A DNA stretch of 64,000 bases. It comes from Candolleomyces eurysporus (lineage: Eukaryota > Basidiomycota > Agaricomycetes > Agaricales > Psathyrellaceae). The notes beneath the pieces were generated by a model. That model searched no databases and was not told the origin of the DNA. It saw nothing but the letters and a program-made list of their open reading frames with translations. The stretch covers positions 1 through 64,000 of the forward strand of contig JANBPK010000739.1 in NCBI GenBank assembly GCA_027579435.1, read 5' to 3'. Made by a program: the position numbers and the translations under genes. Every line of letters begins with the position of its first letter. Position 1 is the first letter of the stretch. This document shows positions 35,946 to 48,200 of the stretch, one piece after another.

Positions 35946-38371
35946 TCAGAAGTCGTGGTAGTATCGAATGGCGTCTTCACAGTCCATTTCGTCGTCGAAC
36001 CCGTCCTCGTCTAGCTGATTNGAATGGCCGTACCATGCCAAAACCCGAGGATGGGTCATTACCTTGGTAGGTTCAAAGTTTAGGATTTGGAGATGCTCTA
36101 GCGTCGTTGCTCTTGAGATAGCAACGTATGCTANAAANGAATAGTATTAGAGATTAAACAGAGGGAANCCTGCTGCATACTGACCTTGACCCTTCTCGAA
36201 TGTACGCCTCAAGTCCACCTTGACTCGCTCTAGCGTCTGTCCTTGAGATTTATGAACGCTGAGAGCCCAAGCAAGAATCAAGGGAACCTGGACCCGACGC
36301 GCTTCCATCTTCCCTTCGGCGTTNTTTATTTCAAAGTCGGCGGGCGTGATTACCCTTTCAACCCCATTGATGAATTTAACAACAGGCCATGCCCTGGATG
36401 GCAGAGAGCTCCGGNTGCTATCTGGCCGAAATACGCCGTCTTTCTCTTCACCCATAGCCAGCCCATCTTNGGCAAGCTCCGAGAGTGTGGAGAATTNGAC
36501 AACCTTGCCAATGGAACCGTTGACCAGTTGGCCTTGCACAAGGTTTTTGATGAGCATCACTTGAGCTCCGACCTAATATTNTCGTAAGTGAGTGCTCGAG
36601 GAAACNGTCTTTTCTCAGACCTTCAGCGTTATANTCTGTTGACAGACAAGNTTCTCGAGGAGTTGGTTCCTGCGCTTGTCCGAGACACGATTACCATCGC
36701 TGTCTAATCCGGACATGTCATGGGCCGTAAACGTCTCCACTTTTCCTGACAATTGGTTAAGACGGCTGGTGTTCGCATACTGAACCTCGTGCCTCATTGA
36801 GTACCTGAGTGAACGTCAGTACTGGGNAGGAGATTCTATGAAGATCGCATACANTTCAGTCGGTTCTATGCCGTCTGTGTACTCGACCTTTCTTGAAAGG
36901 TTCTGGAACGCNCGGATTGTTTCCGGCTGAAGCTGTCCAAACCGCATCTCGTTGAGCATATCAACAAATCCTCAATNAAGCNAAGGGTTAGCCAAATCAA
37001 AGAAGACAGAAAACGTTGGTTGCAATTCTGTCTCTTACTTTGGTCTTTCTGGCGGAACACTTTCGTCAGCATCATGGAACGTCCAACGCAANCGGTCCAT
37101 TGTTTGGCATCAAATGCGAACTGAGCAGGTATTTCATTCCCTTTGGAGTCTTTCCCGCTAACAGGAGGGAGTTGGCAGAAATCTCCGCATAGAACAAGCT
37201 GAATNAATCGGATTAGCCTCGGGAGCGTTGTCGNGGTCACTTTCACTTCACTTGTATTCCCCCAAAGGGTAGTTCACTATCNCGAAGCCCTCGACCGATA
37301 GCTTCCTTGACGGAACATGAGCGACACGGAGTCATGCGGCNGTATCANAAGAAGAGAACGCACAAGTTTGTCAAAAAGATTTCCATCAAGCATCGAAACT
37401 GGAAGAACATTGGCAAAGAGATTAGANAGAATAGAGAGACAGCACGTACTCTCGTCGATGATTAACGTCTTGGTATCTCGCCACCGCTTGACAATAGGGT
37501 GGAACTTGTGGTTGCCAAAACATTTTCCAATGAAATTCTTGGCAGTTTCTTGTCCCAGGCCTATACCTGCCCANGAGTGAAGGGTGCACCCNCCAATATT
37601 CACCGCTGCAATCCCAGTAGTAGCAGTGATGGCGAGGGTCTCAGATTCACGCCCTCCGCAGTGGTCTATGATTTCTCGTAGAAGAACGGATTTACCGGTT
37701 CCTGGAACAGAATGAATGCTTGAAGGGAGCTGTCACCAGACGTCNACACCTACCTGCTGACCCCGTGAAGAATACATTCTTCCCTGCCCTGACAGTATTN
37801 AGAACAGTCTGCTGTTCGGGCGAGAGTACAATTGCNGTTTTAGGCTTCGGAGGGACGGGGTCAAGAGCTGNTGTTTCAGCTGTCACGAGCGGATTCTTAA
37901 CAGCAGAGGGCGGCTCGTCATCATCATCCAGGANGATTATTGGAGTTGGTTGTCNCCTAGGNTTAGGCAGTCCATCTTCGTCATCCGAGATNACGATAGG
38001 AGTCTGTGGTCCTGAGCCTGTCGTAGATGCGCTCGCTTTTGGGTGAGCTAAAACATGTTCGAATTCAGAGTCCAACAGTGTTGCAGTGAAAATCCACCCA
38101 CCGGCTAGCCAATCTTGNGCCTCTTTTCTGCTCCGGAAGCTTTTGTGAACGGCTCCAGGAAACCTAGAGACCTGAAGAATCCGAGGTTAGGAAGAGCCCA
38201 CTATCATGATCTGGTCTCTTTACCTTGTCCTTACACTGACAGGGGTTCGCCTGTAAATGCAAGCTACTGGAAGTAAAAGGGGGGACTTGCCTCTTCCCAG
38301 CTGGTATATATTTGAGGACCATTTCGGCCGATTAGGACGGCATAGAACTTGGGTGTTTTCGCTTTNGGCAT
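35946..38371 (-). CDS. PIF1-family DNA helicase with N-terminal RNase H1-type hybrid-binding (viroplasmin-like) domain
   Basis: 5'-3' superfamily 1B helicase, predicted to unwind DNA, R-loops or G-quadruplexes in nucleus or mitochondria. Exons 38371-38291, 38235-38224 and 38171 onward encode [24 protein letters not shown] and [12 protein letters not shown], then EAQDWLAGG. This is the small domain that in RNase H1 binds RNA-DNA hybrids. A Pro/Asp-rich linker follows. Helicase parts: Q motif LSPEQQTV, Walker A region FFTGSAG, TLHx[66 protein letters not shown] and YVAISRATT. The protein ends [10 protein letters not shown]. Several N bases fall in exons but the motifs are complete, so I read it as functional. 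Confidence 0.85.
38236..38290 (-). other. GC-AG intron in the PIF1 helicase (minus strand)
   Basis: Read on the minus strand the donor is GCAAGT and the acceptor CTGTCAG, 55 nt. Splicing joins TSWEE to CKDKVSRFPGA, which matches the expected spacing of the RNase H1 N-terminal domain. The following exon is only 12 nt. A shorter alternative acceptor (38251) would insert five extra residues. Confidence 0.65.
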
Positions 38372-38418
38372 GAGGGCTTGACTCGATGCTTGAAGGGAAG
38401 GGGCGGCGGGGCCGCGCG

Positions 38419-38465
38419 ACGCGTGAACGCGTGACTCGACGCGACGCCTTGAGTCACAGACGCGT
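38419..38465. promoter_or_regulatory. Cluster of three ACGCGT (MCB) boxes in bidirectional PIF1 promoter
   Basis: Perfect palindromic ACGCGT occurs at 38419-38424, 38427-38432 and 38460-38465, with an ACGCGA at 38439-38444 and a TGAGTCA (AP-1/Gcn4-like) at 38450-38456. In yeasts ACGCGT is the MluI cell-cycle box bound by MBF at the G1/S transition. Position between two head-to-head helicase genes supports shared cell-cycle control, which is an inference. Confidence 0.6.
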
Positions 38466-38550
38466 GGACTGNTGTCACAGTGTCACGCCTCAAGGCTGAA
38501 CCNGAACGATTCAGTTCACTCGCCACCTGGANTTGCTTACAGGGTTGCCA

Positions 38551-41333
38551 GATGGATGGGCCACACAAGAACTATATTACAGCTCAGGCATGGCTCTTAC
38601 AGGCAAGGAAGCTGCAGGCCGAACTCTCACAAGAGCAGCCGTCAAGATCGACCGTGCCCACGTCGGCGCCCCCGCCATCCTGGGATGCCGTCGGTAGCTA
38701 TGAGACCTTTCTTAATCCAACCTGAAAAAAANTTCTGAGTTATAGGTAGATCGACTGAACGCTCGTCCCACGAACTCTGCTAGTGCACAGAGCTCACGTT
38801 CGAACATGCAGGCGGAGCCCCTTTCGCCAAATTCGTCACGGTATAGGCCTTCATCAGATGGCACTAGACGCCCACATATCCGCTCCGGAGGACGGGTTCC
38901 GAGCAATCTTTGCACTCCTCCACGATCTAAGCCATCTGCGAGTAATTCGGAAGAGCGGAACCGTCAGTACGACCATGTTACTGCCACTTCTGTCCTGACT
39001 CCTCTATCTGTCCGTCTTTCAGGGTTGTGGAACTCTGCGTCTTTTAGCAGTCCAGCCTNACGAGCTTCATCTTCAACNAAGTGCGCTCGAATCCCTTCAG
39101 ATCGTGCNGACCATTNTGNCGGACAGCCACCATCGAATCTGTCCGAAATACTNGCAAGTATGGGTGGGGGAACTGCTGCATCTGCATTTGGTTCGGTCAA
39201 CGATGAAGACGTNCAACTATCTGACGATCAGCAGCGCGTCTTGGAGGCTGTTAAAAAGGGCAAGAACGTCTTCTTCACTGGACCAGCTGGTTAGGAACNC
39301 AAACCTNTACTAAGCACACCAAATGATACTTACNGANGATCTCAAGGGACCGGCAAGTCTGTTGTGATGCGCCGCATAATTTCTTGGGCGAAAAAACATC
39401 ATAAAGGCAAGGAAAGCGTTGCCGTTACGGCTCCGACTGGAATCGCCGCTGTAAACATCAGGGGTAGATCACTTCATTCATGGGCTGGCATTAGACTCGG
39501 CAAAGAGGATGCGAAGACCCTGGCCAGACAAATCCAAGAAACGAAAGCTCAGGCTTTCCGCTGGAGAAACGTCCGTATTCTTGTCATCGATGAAAGTTCG
39601 TTCAGTAAGCTTTGCTTCGTCGCCTTGAGCTCACTCTATATACCCACATAGTCTCGATGGTGGACGGCATTTTGTTCGACAAATTGGTACGGTGACCCAC
39701 AAATATGACGAGGACGGCATCCACTCATTGGCTTGCAGGAATATATCGCGCGCATAGTTCGGGAGAATGATGAACCCTTTGGAGGCATACAGGTTCCTGC
39801 TGCATGATTCTNGATAGTGGCTTGTCTCTGACGCGATTCTCAGCTTGTCCTCACNGGAGATTTCTTTCAACTACCACCCGTTCCGGACAAGAGTTATCAA
39901 TACGAGATGGCTTCCACGTTCACTTTCCAATCGAATAGCTGGTCGACTTGCATCTGTCGTCCTCTATTTCTCAAGCAGGTTTTCCGTCAGACCGACACCA
40001 GTAAGGACGCTATATGATACATCCGCTCTCACCGATGCTCACTGCTGCAACGTAGCTTTCATAGATATTTTGTCCGCGATGCGTGAGGGCCGTGTGACAG
40101 AAAGCCAGCTCGAAACCTTGCAGGCTCTAGAGAGACCCATCGTTTACACNGATGGAATTGAGGGTACACTACTGCAAGTTCCCTCCATCCCTTCAATCAT
40201 CTGCGGGAANGNTCTGACACCTCGAACAGCTTTCCGCTCAGGAGGGACGTGGAGCGATGCAACAACAAGAGATTGGAAGAAATTCATGAGCCTGAAGTAT
40301 TGTACAAGTCAGTCGANACCGGCGGCCGGGATGTNTACGGNGAGACTATTCCAACATACAAGATTCCCGATCTTCTCGACAGACTCACTATTGCGTTGGA
40401 CACAGTGAAATTAAAGGTGGGGTGCTAAAGTTGAAAGCGCTNTCGCATATTCTAACGCANTTTGATACGAAGGTTGGAGCTCAGGTTATGTTAATCAAGG
40501 TAAAGTCACCGCCTGACTCTCGAGCCTATCAGGCCATCTNCCTGACCNGATTCCATCGCGCAGAATGTAGTCCAAGGAGAACTTGTGAACGGCAGCGTCG
40601 GATCCGTCATCGCCTTTGCAACAGTTNNCGAAGCCATTCAACANCACATCCGCATTGCGGGTATCAACCCTGAAGACAAGAAGTTCCAGGGTAGCGAAGA
40701 AGATACTCTNATTGAAGTATCGAAGGNACTGAAACTGCAATACACGGAGCCCGGGGAGAAGCCGCAATCNGAGCAGCGGCGGAGCGGCTTCCAGCCAAAG
40801 TTCAGCATCGAAGAAAGGTGGCCTCTTGTCCGGTTCACGAATGGACTACTCTTGCTCTGCACACCAGTTGAATTTACCGTCGTTGGAATCAAGGGAAACC
40901 TTGAAGCTAAGCGACAGCAGATTCCGTTGATTCTNGCATGGGCNCTTTCTATTCACAAGTCCCAGGGNCAGACCTTGGAGAGGGTGAAGATCGANATGGA
41001 ACACATTTTCGAGAAGGGNCAAGGTCAGTAGCGCTTCCATATGATGATGCTGAGGTGCTGATGGACAACCTCGTAGCNTATGTGGCACTCTCTCGAGCGA
41101 GGTCAATGGATGGCCTCCAGATTTTAAACTTCAATCACGCAAAGTTCGNTCAATCNCTTGCGTCGTTTTTCTTGGTTGACTCACNNCNCTTCTTCAGGAT
41201 NCAAGTCCACCCACTCGTTCTGAAATGGCAAGAATTCTGGTTATCCCTTGGAGACGAAGACGCCGANTTCNTGGACAGTGAAGGGGCCCTTGACAGCTTC
41301 TTCGAACCTTTTGACGATGACGACATTTTATGA
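38551..41333 (+). CDS. PIF1-family DNA helicase, second copy
   Basis: Superfamily 1B helicase paralogous to the minus-strand neighbour. The start at 38551 (MDGPHKNYITAQAWL) is uncertain, because the preceding codons also resemble the end of a viroplasmin-like domain. A Ser/Pro-rich linker extends to about 39180. Helicase motifs: LSDDQQRVLEAVKKGKNVFF, then TGPAG split by an intron before [98 protein letters not shown] and YVALSRARS. The C-terminus is acidic (FEPFDDDDIL). One intron border (about 40470) requires the N there to be G. All core motifs are present, so it is probably active. Confidence 0.83.
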
Positions 41334-41783
41334 CCCTCCGATGNAGATTTATAGCATCGTGCTGCTCCCTTTGACGCTTATAAGATGGACTCATACTTAC
41401 TTACCCATACACACATTTATATATTCCTTACTTACATGCCTGTCCTACTCTAAAATTTCAGACGATCACGCCTGGCAAGCCCTCNACCGAAAGGTATCAC
41501 NGTGAAACAAGTGGTAGTACAAGTAGAAATAAAACAGCTGTCAGTCCGAGAACGATACAACGTACTAGAGCTACAACAAAATGGCACTACAGATCAACAA
41601 CAGAACAGACACATACCAGACGGGTGACTGGTCCAACAAGCGAAGGGNCCCGAACAAACGGAAACAGAAGAATATAAAAGCAGATAAAAAGAAAGTTGAA
41701 GTCAAAAGTCAAATAACCTGAACCTAAACATCCCTTGTCGAAAGGAAAACCGAGNCACAATACATACATAGAAGCTACTGAAA
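41334..41783. other. Convergent intergenic region
   Basis: AT-richer 3' region between the second PIF1 gene and the RhoGAP gene. No gene, repeat or RNA is recognised. Confidence 0.5.
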
Positions 41784-44700
41784 TCACCGGGAAGGATTAT
41801 CNGCCCCATTGGCATTAGCATTACCTGGATTGCTATTATTGCTATTCGCGTTCGCGTCCGCATTTGCTGGTGGACTGTCGGGGGCTGACGTCACAGGGAA
41901 TGGGTACAACTTCGAACTTGGAGTCGNAGGNCGATTACTCTCTTGGCTGGTATTCGTATCCTCAGTAGAATTTCTCGAGTGGAGGGCATCATTCGCATCT
42001 GATTGACTCGAAGCCTTNGCAGTAGTGGGGGATGGAGAGCTGGAAAGGTAGTCATCATCATCGTCATCATCATCNTCTTCTTCTTCATTATCGGCAGGGA
42101 GCGGAGGGAGCTGCGAATCAGGGCGGGGCTTCTGCGGTGACTTCTGCGGTGACGTGTTTCCGTGATTCCTAGAAGACGGGTGTATACTGCTCACAGGTCT
42201 AGGAGGCAGGCGGGGCGTGAAATCCTGGGGTGAGCCCTGGTCGTGAACCTCAGGTAAAGGAGGCACAGTGGCAACTAAGGTATTCTTGGAGCCATAGTAT
42301 TGGGGTACTGGCTCAGTAGCAGGAGTTGGCGGAAGCGGAGGTGAACTATGGGCCGCTGGGTCGTCGAATATTTGACGNTAGTGTACGATGAGATCTTCCA
42401 TCAATGTATCCTATGCGAGAANTGAGACTCGTTNTCTGAATGAACGCTGAATAACATTACCTTGTATGTCTGGACACTGAGTAAGTCTCCGCCCTTGGGC
42501 ATCTCATCTTCCCCGAAAATGACGCTACCAAATACGATGGCAAGGTTCTTTGGGTCCATCTTATTCTTCTCACTGTGGGCAACGACTCGTCCCAGATGTT
42601 CAAGGAGAGCTTTCAAAACCGCTTGATGGACAATCGGAAGCCTGCGAATCTTGGAGCGGAGCAGGATAAAATTGTTTGCTTGATGCTCAGCTATAACAGA
42701 CGAAGGAGGATTAAGATCATGACGCAGTATAGAAGCAAAGGGAAATGACCTCGTTCCTCGGTATGATGCATACGGTCTTGCAGAGGGAATTTGAACACCG
42801 GCTCGGGCAATTCCCGTAAATAAAGCTATAGAAGGGGCTGTTTTAGTCTNATGCACGAACGATTCGAGTTGTTACGGACCTTCAACAACGAAGCTACAGC
42901 ATAAATATCATCTTTGGGAGTAAACTCGAAGTCGGCTTCATCTTTCTCTACATCGTGTTGCAACTGTTGAGGTTATTATTAGGCCTCCTGCATCGACGGA
43001 GCAAAGTGTCAAATCCTCACGGCTTGAACAATCGCATGGCGCCCAGAAACCTTTGCAAACAGTCAGTTTGGGACAAAAATGATGGAAACAAAAAGGACTG
43101 ACCCTGTAAATGCCTTCGTTCTCCAACCCACGTTTGTCAATCTCTTCAATACAGATCCTGAGGATCTTGGGTATCTCTCCTTCTTGGAGACCTTTGGAAG
43201 TCGCGTAATCTACCAAGCTAATCCCGAAGATCAAATCACTGCACGCTCCGACTTGCCCATGTTCGTAGAGGATGGGGTCGGGGATAGCTGAAGCGAGCGA
43301 TCGTGGAATTACCGACTTGACCTTGGCAAGGTCCTTTTCTGGGGAGATTTTGTCGACAAAGGTGCGGACGTGGGATGAAAGCTGGGCCTGTGTAGTCCAG
43401 GTAGCGCTGCAGTCTGAACAGTCAGACAAAAAATAGAATGTTAGTGCGGAATGCATACGTCATATTATCCGAGTATCTTTCCAAGGTCCGCTTCAACACC
43501 GTTGAGGATTCCACTACCAATGTCTCTAAACTCTATTGAAGCAGTCAGCCTGTGCGACAAGAGGGTAGGAGTCGATGATGTTTGACCTTGTATCCGTTTT
43601 CGAGAATTTTCGTTCTGCGAAGGCGAAGAGTCTCCAGCCAGTGAACCCCTTTGCGATATTCCTTATCTACAAAGATCTTCAGTTAAACATGGCTAGGAAA
43701 TATGAAAATGATGTTTACCAGCTTCATCAGCCTCTCTCTTGGCTCGAGCGTTCCGGAAAGCTTGGTTTTCTCGACTTCCAAGACCGTCCGGCACACCACG
43801 CTTATCAAGGAGTCCACCAATAATTTGGTTCAACTGCTTCTTGCCTTTATAGAGATATAGAGTGAACGGGGAGCAGTGGAACCCAGTGTTGAAACGTACC
43901 GTGGTGAGCGAGATCTGAAAAGGGAGTCGTCCCTGAAGGTGACCGGTTCCGAGCGGAGGGAGCGCTACCAGATGGTCGGCGGTCAAGAGGCCTCAAGGGC
44001 TGAGGGCCTGTCACGGAAGGGCGAGATGGACCAGCGGGGTTCAACTTGGGATTGTTAAGATAAGCACTGGGGTCTGCTTGGGGAGGCGAAGTTGACAAGG
44101 GAGGGGCATTTGCACGCCTTTGCTCCTGGTCAATAATCAGTACCAGATCGTGCGCCTCATGGTGAGCAAACTGACTTCGACCTCGGCGAACTTTTTCGCA
44201 TATCGACCCTTAAGCTTTGGAAGGACGATTTCCGCATACTCGGAATAAGCCGCTGTGGAGTCCTTTATGTCTTCTTTGATGCGTTTGCGAGTGCGGTCGT
44301 GAGTCTCCTAGTAAATTCGTCAAGCATCAAGAGAGAGGGGGATGGTTGAACAGCATGCCTTGAGAGTCGTGAGCGGAGTGATGACATCTGTGGTCAGGGT
44401 TGCCAGGAATGCCTGACGTGCTTGAGACTCTGAGGAAGATGAGGGAGTGCATGCTTCAGAGCTGGAAAAGGAGTGCAAGCTGGGAGCGGTACCTCTTTCA
44501 ACATTGTCGACCACTTCTCCCCATGCGCTCCGCGCGGTCGACAGGTCCCCACGCTCATCTAGCTGGACGTCGACGGATCTAATCTTGCGATGCAGTTTCT
44601 TCAGAGACTCGACGCTAGGATAAGAGAGGTGAATAGCGAGGCTACGGGGGAAGATAACGGGCGTACTAGACCTCTTCGATGCGTTTCCTGCAAAGCGATT

Positions 44701-44872
44701 AGTCCGCTTGTTGGTTGAACGAAGGAGGTGGGGACACTGACCGCTCCTGGAAAAAGGCCAAATACGAGTCCGAGAGATAGCGAAGGTGGATGTCAAAGAC
44801 CGGGGTAGGGCCCTGGATGGCGCTGGCCTCTGAAAAGGAGGAGCGGGAGGAGGTTGGTTGTGGTTGCTCCAT
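41784..44872 (-). CDS. F-BAR and RhoGAP domain protein (Rgd1-like)
   Basis: Rho GTPase-activating protein that binds membranes through an F-BAR domain. Yeast Rgd1 acts on Rho3/Rho4 in polarity, cytokinesis and wall-stress signalling. The start MEQPQPTSSRSSFSE at 44872 precedes the F-BAR part, with FDIHLRYLSDSYLAFFQER, FLATLTTDVITPLTTLK, and the coiled segment TRKRIKEDIKDS near 44285. The RhoGAP domain begins at about 43290 (ILYEHGQVGACSDLIFG) and carries the arginine-finger region KRGLENEGIYRVS, IVHQAVLKALLEHLGRV, KMDPKNLAIVFGSVIF and LMEDLIVHYRQIF. The C-terminal 180 residues are low-complexity, rich in Pro/Ser with an Asp/Glu run at about 42054-42090 and an Asn/Ala tail. Exon borders are approximate. 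It is divergent from the ABCC transporter. Confidence 0.85.
42054..42090 (-). repeat. Acidic codon run in RhoGAP C-terminus
   Basis: Near-tandem TCATC/TCNTC units on the plus strand encode Glu and Asp repeats (NEEE followed by DDDDDDD) on the minus strand. This is a likely slippage-prone microsatellite. Confidence 0.65.
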
Positions 44873-45281
44873 GGCTATAATAACAAACGCAGACTCGAAT
44901 CCATCTTGCAATATCACTCCCTGTTCAGGACCCCGGTCACCCGTCACGTGCCTCAGCCCGACGCGTCGACTCGACCATCGGCATAGCGCTGCACTCGCAG
45001 TTCTACGAGGCTGTTTAGACCAGCGCGACGGTGGAATATATCCCCCATTTTATTTGCCCCAAGACGCCCTTTCACTNCGAGCGTTCACAGTGTACGGAAT
45101 CGAGTTATACGGAGATGGAAGCGCTATTTTTAGCCGCTGATCGAACCGCGCCAAGCGAACACCTGCGTGTGTATGTGTATATGATGAACATATCCTTTGA
45201 ATTGGAGAAGACGCTTTAACGGCGTTACCCTTATCACTGCTTCTTCCCAACTTCCACCACCTCTACCACGTCTCTCACCCC
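44873..45281. other. Divergent intergenic region between RhoGAP and ABCC genes
   Basis: Holds both promoters. It contains one CACGTG (44945-44950) and one ACGCGT (44961-44966). No gene is supported. Confidence 0.5.
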
Positions 45282-48200
45282 ATGTCTGTCGCGGCCCAGC
45301 TACACAGGCTGGGCGCCAGCTCAAATCCTGGTCGCTTTCTCGTCCAGATACCCGGCCAAGCATTCAGTTTCGTACTGGCCACTGCGAAGAAGGGCAAAAC
45401 TCGGTGTGCATCGTTTCCTCAGTCTTTCCTTCCCCCAACTCACCCCTNCTCCTAGCATATGGAAGGACTCGTTGACCATCCCATTCTACGTCGCCCTCCT
45501 CTCAGCTTTCATCCTCGTTGTCCATATTATTGCAACACGGCGCGCAGTACAGCGTCTGTGGAAGCGTCTCCGTCACCAGCCGATTCTCCCATCCGATGAG
45601 GAGCCCGCCCCGACCCTACCCCCACCGCGCGAGGCAACATTCACTGCAGAGATACAAGAACGAGTCAAGAAACACGGAGGCGCTGTCATTTTCGGGTTCC
45701 AATTAGCGCGTCTTTTAGGTTGCATAGTCTTTCTCTCCCTGTCCATATATTCCACTGTCCTNGACGAAGAGAAGCGCCTTGGACTCAATGCCATTGGGAA
45801 AAAGCGCAAGAAGAAGCACCCCAAAGACCCCTCCAAGTTTACGCAGAAGGAGTTGCAAGACTTGGCCATATGTTTGACCAGTGTATGTTGTCGTGTCTGC
45901 TCTTCCTNGGCTAGTNACTCACACGACCACCCCTCCAGTTGTATGCGGTGCTNCTTTCTCTCGTCACAGTAGGAAACAAGCGTCGCTGGAGCAAAACTGC
46001 TGCTCGACACCTCAACATCCTGCTCTTGACTTTTGTCGGGGTCTACATCTATCGCGATATCTTCCCTCTGGCAACCTTTGATCGTTCTCCGATTGATATT
46101 GCACAGGGATGGCTTCTGTACGCTAAGCTNTCCGTCCTTGCCATCGTCGCTATCGTTATCCCATTGGCCATACCACGACAATACACTCCCGTGGATCCCA
46201 AGGTATGTCTATAACCATACCAAACCTTGGCGGACATCATCGCTCATAGCTAGTCACAGGAACCTATGGAAACTCCAAATCCCGAGCAAACGGCCTCACT
46301 ATTCTCTCTCTTAACTTACTCTTTCCTGGATCCCGTCGTTCTCCTTGCGAATCGAGTTCCGCACCTCTCAACTGATCTCCTTCCACCTCTGGCTGACTAT
46401 GACTATGCAAAGAATCTTCGNGCACATAGCTTTCCTGTAGGTGTTTCCATCAAATCAGCCAGATTGTTCTAACTTTGCAACCTGCAGCATCTCGACGCGT
46501 TCATGAACCCGGGAAAACGCCACTTGTTCTTCAGGCTGATGCGCGTCTTCAGGACGGAGTATATCGTACTCTCCCTCATGATTACCATCCAAGTTGTNGC
46601 AGGATTTGCATCTCCACTCGGTGTCAAGAATTTGCTACAGTACGACATACTTTCTCTTATGTCACACTCCTTTCTGACCAGNGCCCAAGCTACATCGAAA
46701 CTGGCGGTGAGGGCGCGACAATTAAACCATGGTTCTGGGTTCTGTGGCTATTCCTTGGTCCCACCGTCAGCTCCATTGCATATCAGTGGTACATTTTCAT
46801 TGCCGTAAGTCATTAATTTGAAGCGCCGCACGTCAAATCTTAACATATCCCATTAATTTGTCTAGACCCGCACTCTAGTCCGGGCCGAGTGTATCATCAC
46901 CCAACTTGTCTTTGAGCATTCTCTCAGAATCCGAGTCAAGGCAGAGGCCCAAGAAGGTGAAGCCAGCGATACATCCACTATCAACTCGGCTGCAGAAGAG
47001 TCCGATGGGATTGGAAGCGGTTCTATCAGCGAAGACGAAACCCTGCACTCCCAGGGTGTGACAGATTCAACANTGACGGGGCAACCNTCAGACGACCAAA
47101 GGGCGGAAACGAGGAGTACGAAATCGACCTCTAGCAAGAAGTCTGATTCCAAGGGAGGCGACAAGGGATCCAGCAGTGCAAGCAATCTCGTCGGGAAGAT
47201 CAATAACCTTGTCACCACTGACTTGGGCAATATCGTCGATTCCCGTGATTTCTTGTACATGGTTCTCTATATACCCCTGCAGATCACGTTGTGCATGGTT
47301 TTCCTGTATGTCATCCTAGGGTGGAGGTACGTCGATATTGCTGTTGGACCTCGTTGACNTTTGCTAACACCGGTGCAGCTCTTTCGTCGGACTGGCTGTC
47401 ATGATACTGCTCTTCCCCCTCCCCGGGTATGTTGCCAAGCTGGTGCAAGACGTCCAGGTTATCCGTCTCAAGAAAACGGACGCTCGAGTCGAAACGGTGT
47501 CTGAAAGTGTGTATTCTCCCTTCTCTTCGACTGTACGTCCGACTGAAGTCTCTCTTTCAAGCCATGAACGTCATTCGCATGCTCAAATTGTTTGGATGGG
47601 AAAGGAAGATGAACGAGAGAATCGCTGAAAAACGAGATGAAGAGCTCTTGTATATCTGGAGGCGTCAGATTCTCGACTTGATGAATGGCTCCTTGAAGTA
47701 AGGCTCTAGCTCCTACTGATGGTTCCGTCCGCTGACCCTTTCTTGACAGCTTTTTGATCCCCATTGCTACCATGGTTGCGAGCTATTCAACCTTGTAAGT
47801 CACATCTGCGTCACGATGAATCAACTTCTGACGGCTGTCTCATAGCACTGTCATCATGAAGCGCGAACTCAGCGCCTCGATCGTGTTCAGTTCCATGACC
47901 GTATTCGACATGCTTCGGGATCAACTCCATATCGTCTTCTTCGTTGTCAGCCAGTCGATCACTGGTAAAGTCTCCCTTGACCGTGTTGACGACTTTTTGA
48001 AGAACGTGAGCATGATCGTTTAAAGGCCGTTGCTCGTACTGACCCAGAGCGATTTTTGAATAGACCGAGTTATTGGATCGATATACCGTCAAGAACGACG
48101 AGGAGCTGATCTCCCTCTCGAGTCCACCAACCGGATCCGAAAACAAGATTGGTTTCAACGCAGCGTCGTTCACCTGGTCCAGCGATACCGACGGCTCCTT

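Noticed and set aside
38171..38371. Integrated plant-virus fragment because of the viroplasmin-like domain
   Set aside because: The same small domain is a normal part of eukaryotic RNase H1. It is intron-split and in frame with a cellular helicase, and no other viral gene is present.
35946..41333. Helitron or other transposon origin of the PIF1 genes
   Set aside because: Helitrons carry a Rep/HUH nuclease with the helicase. No such domain, transposase, reverse transcriptase or terminal repeat is visible, and both genes have host-like introns.
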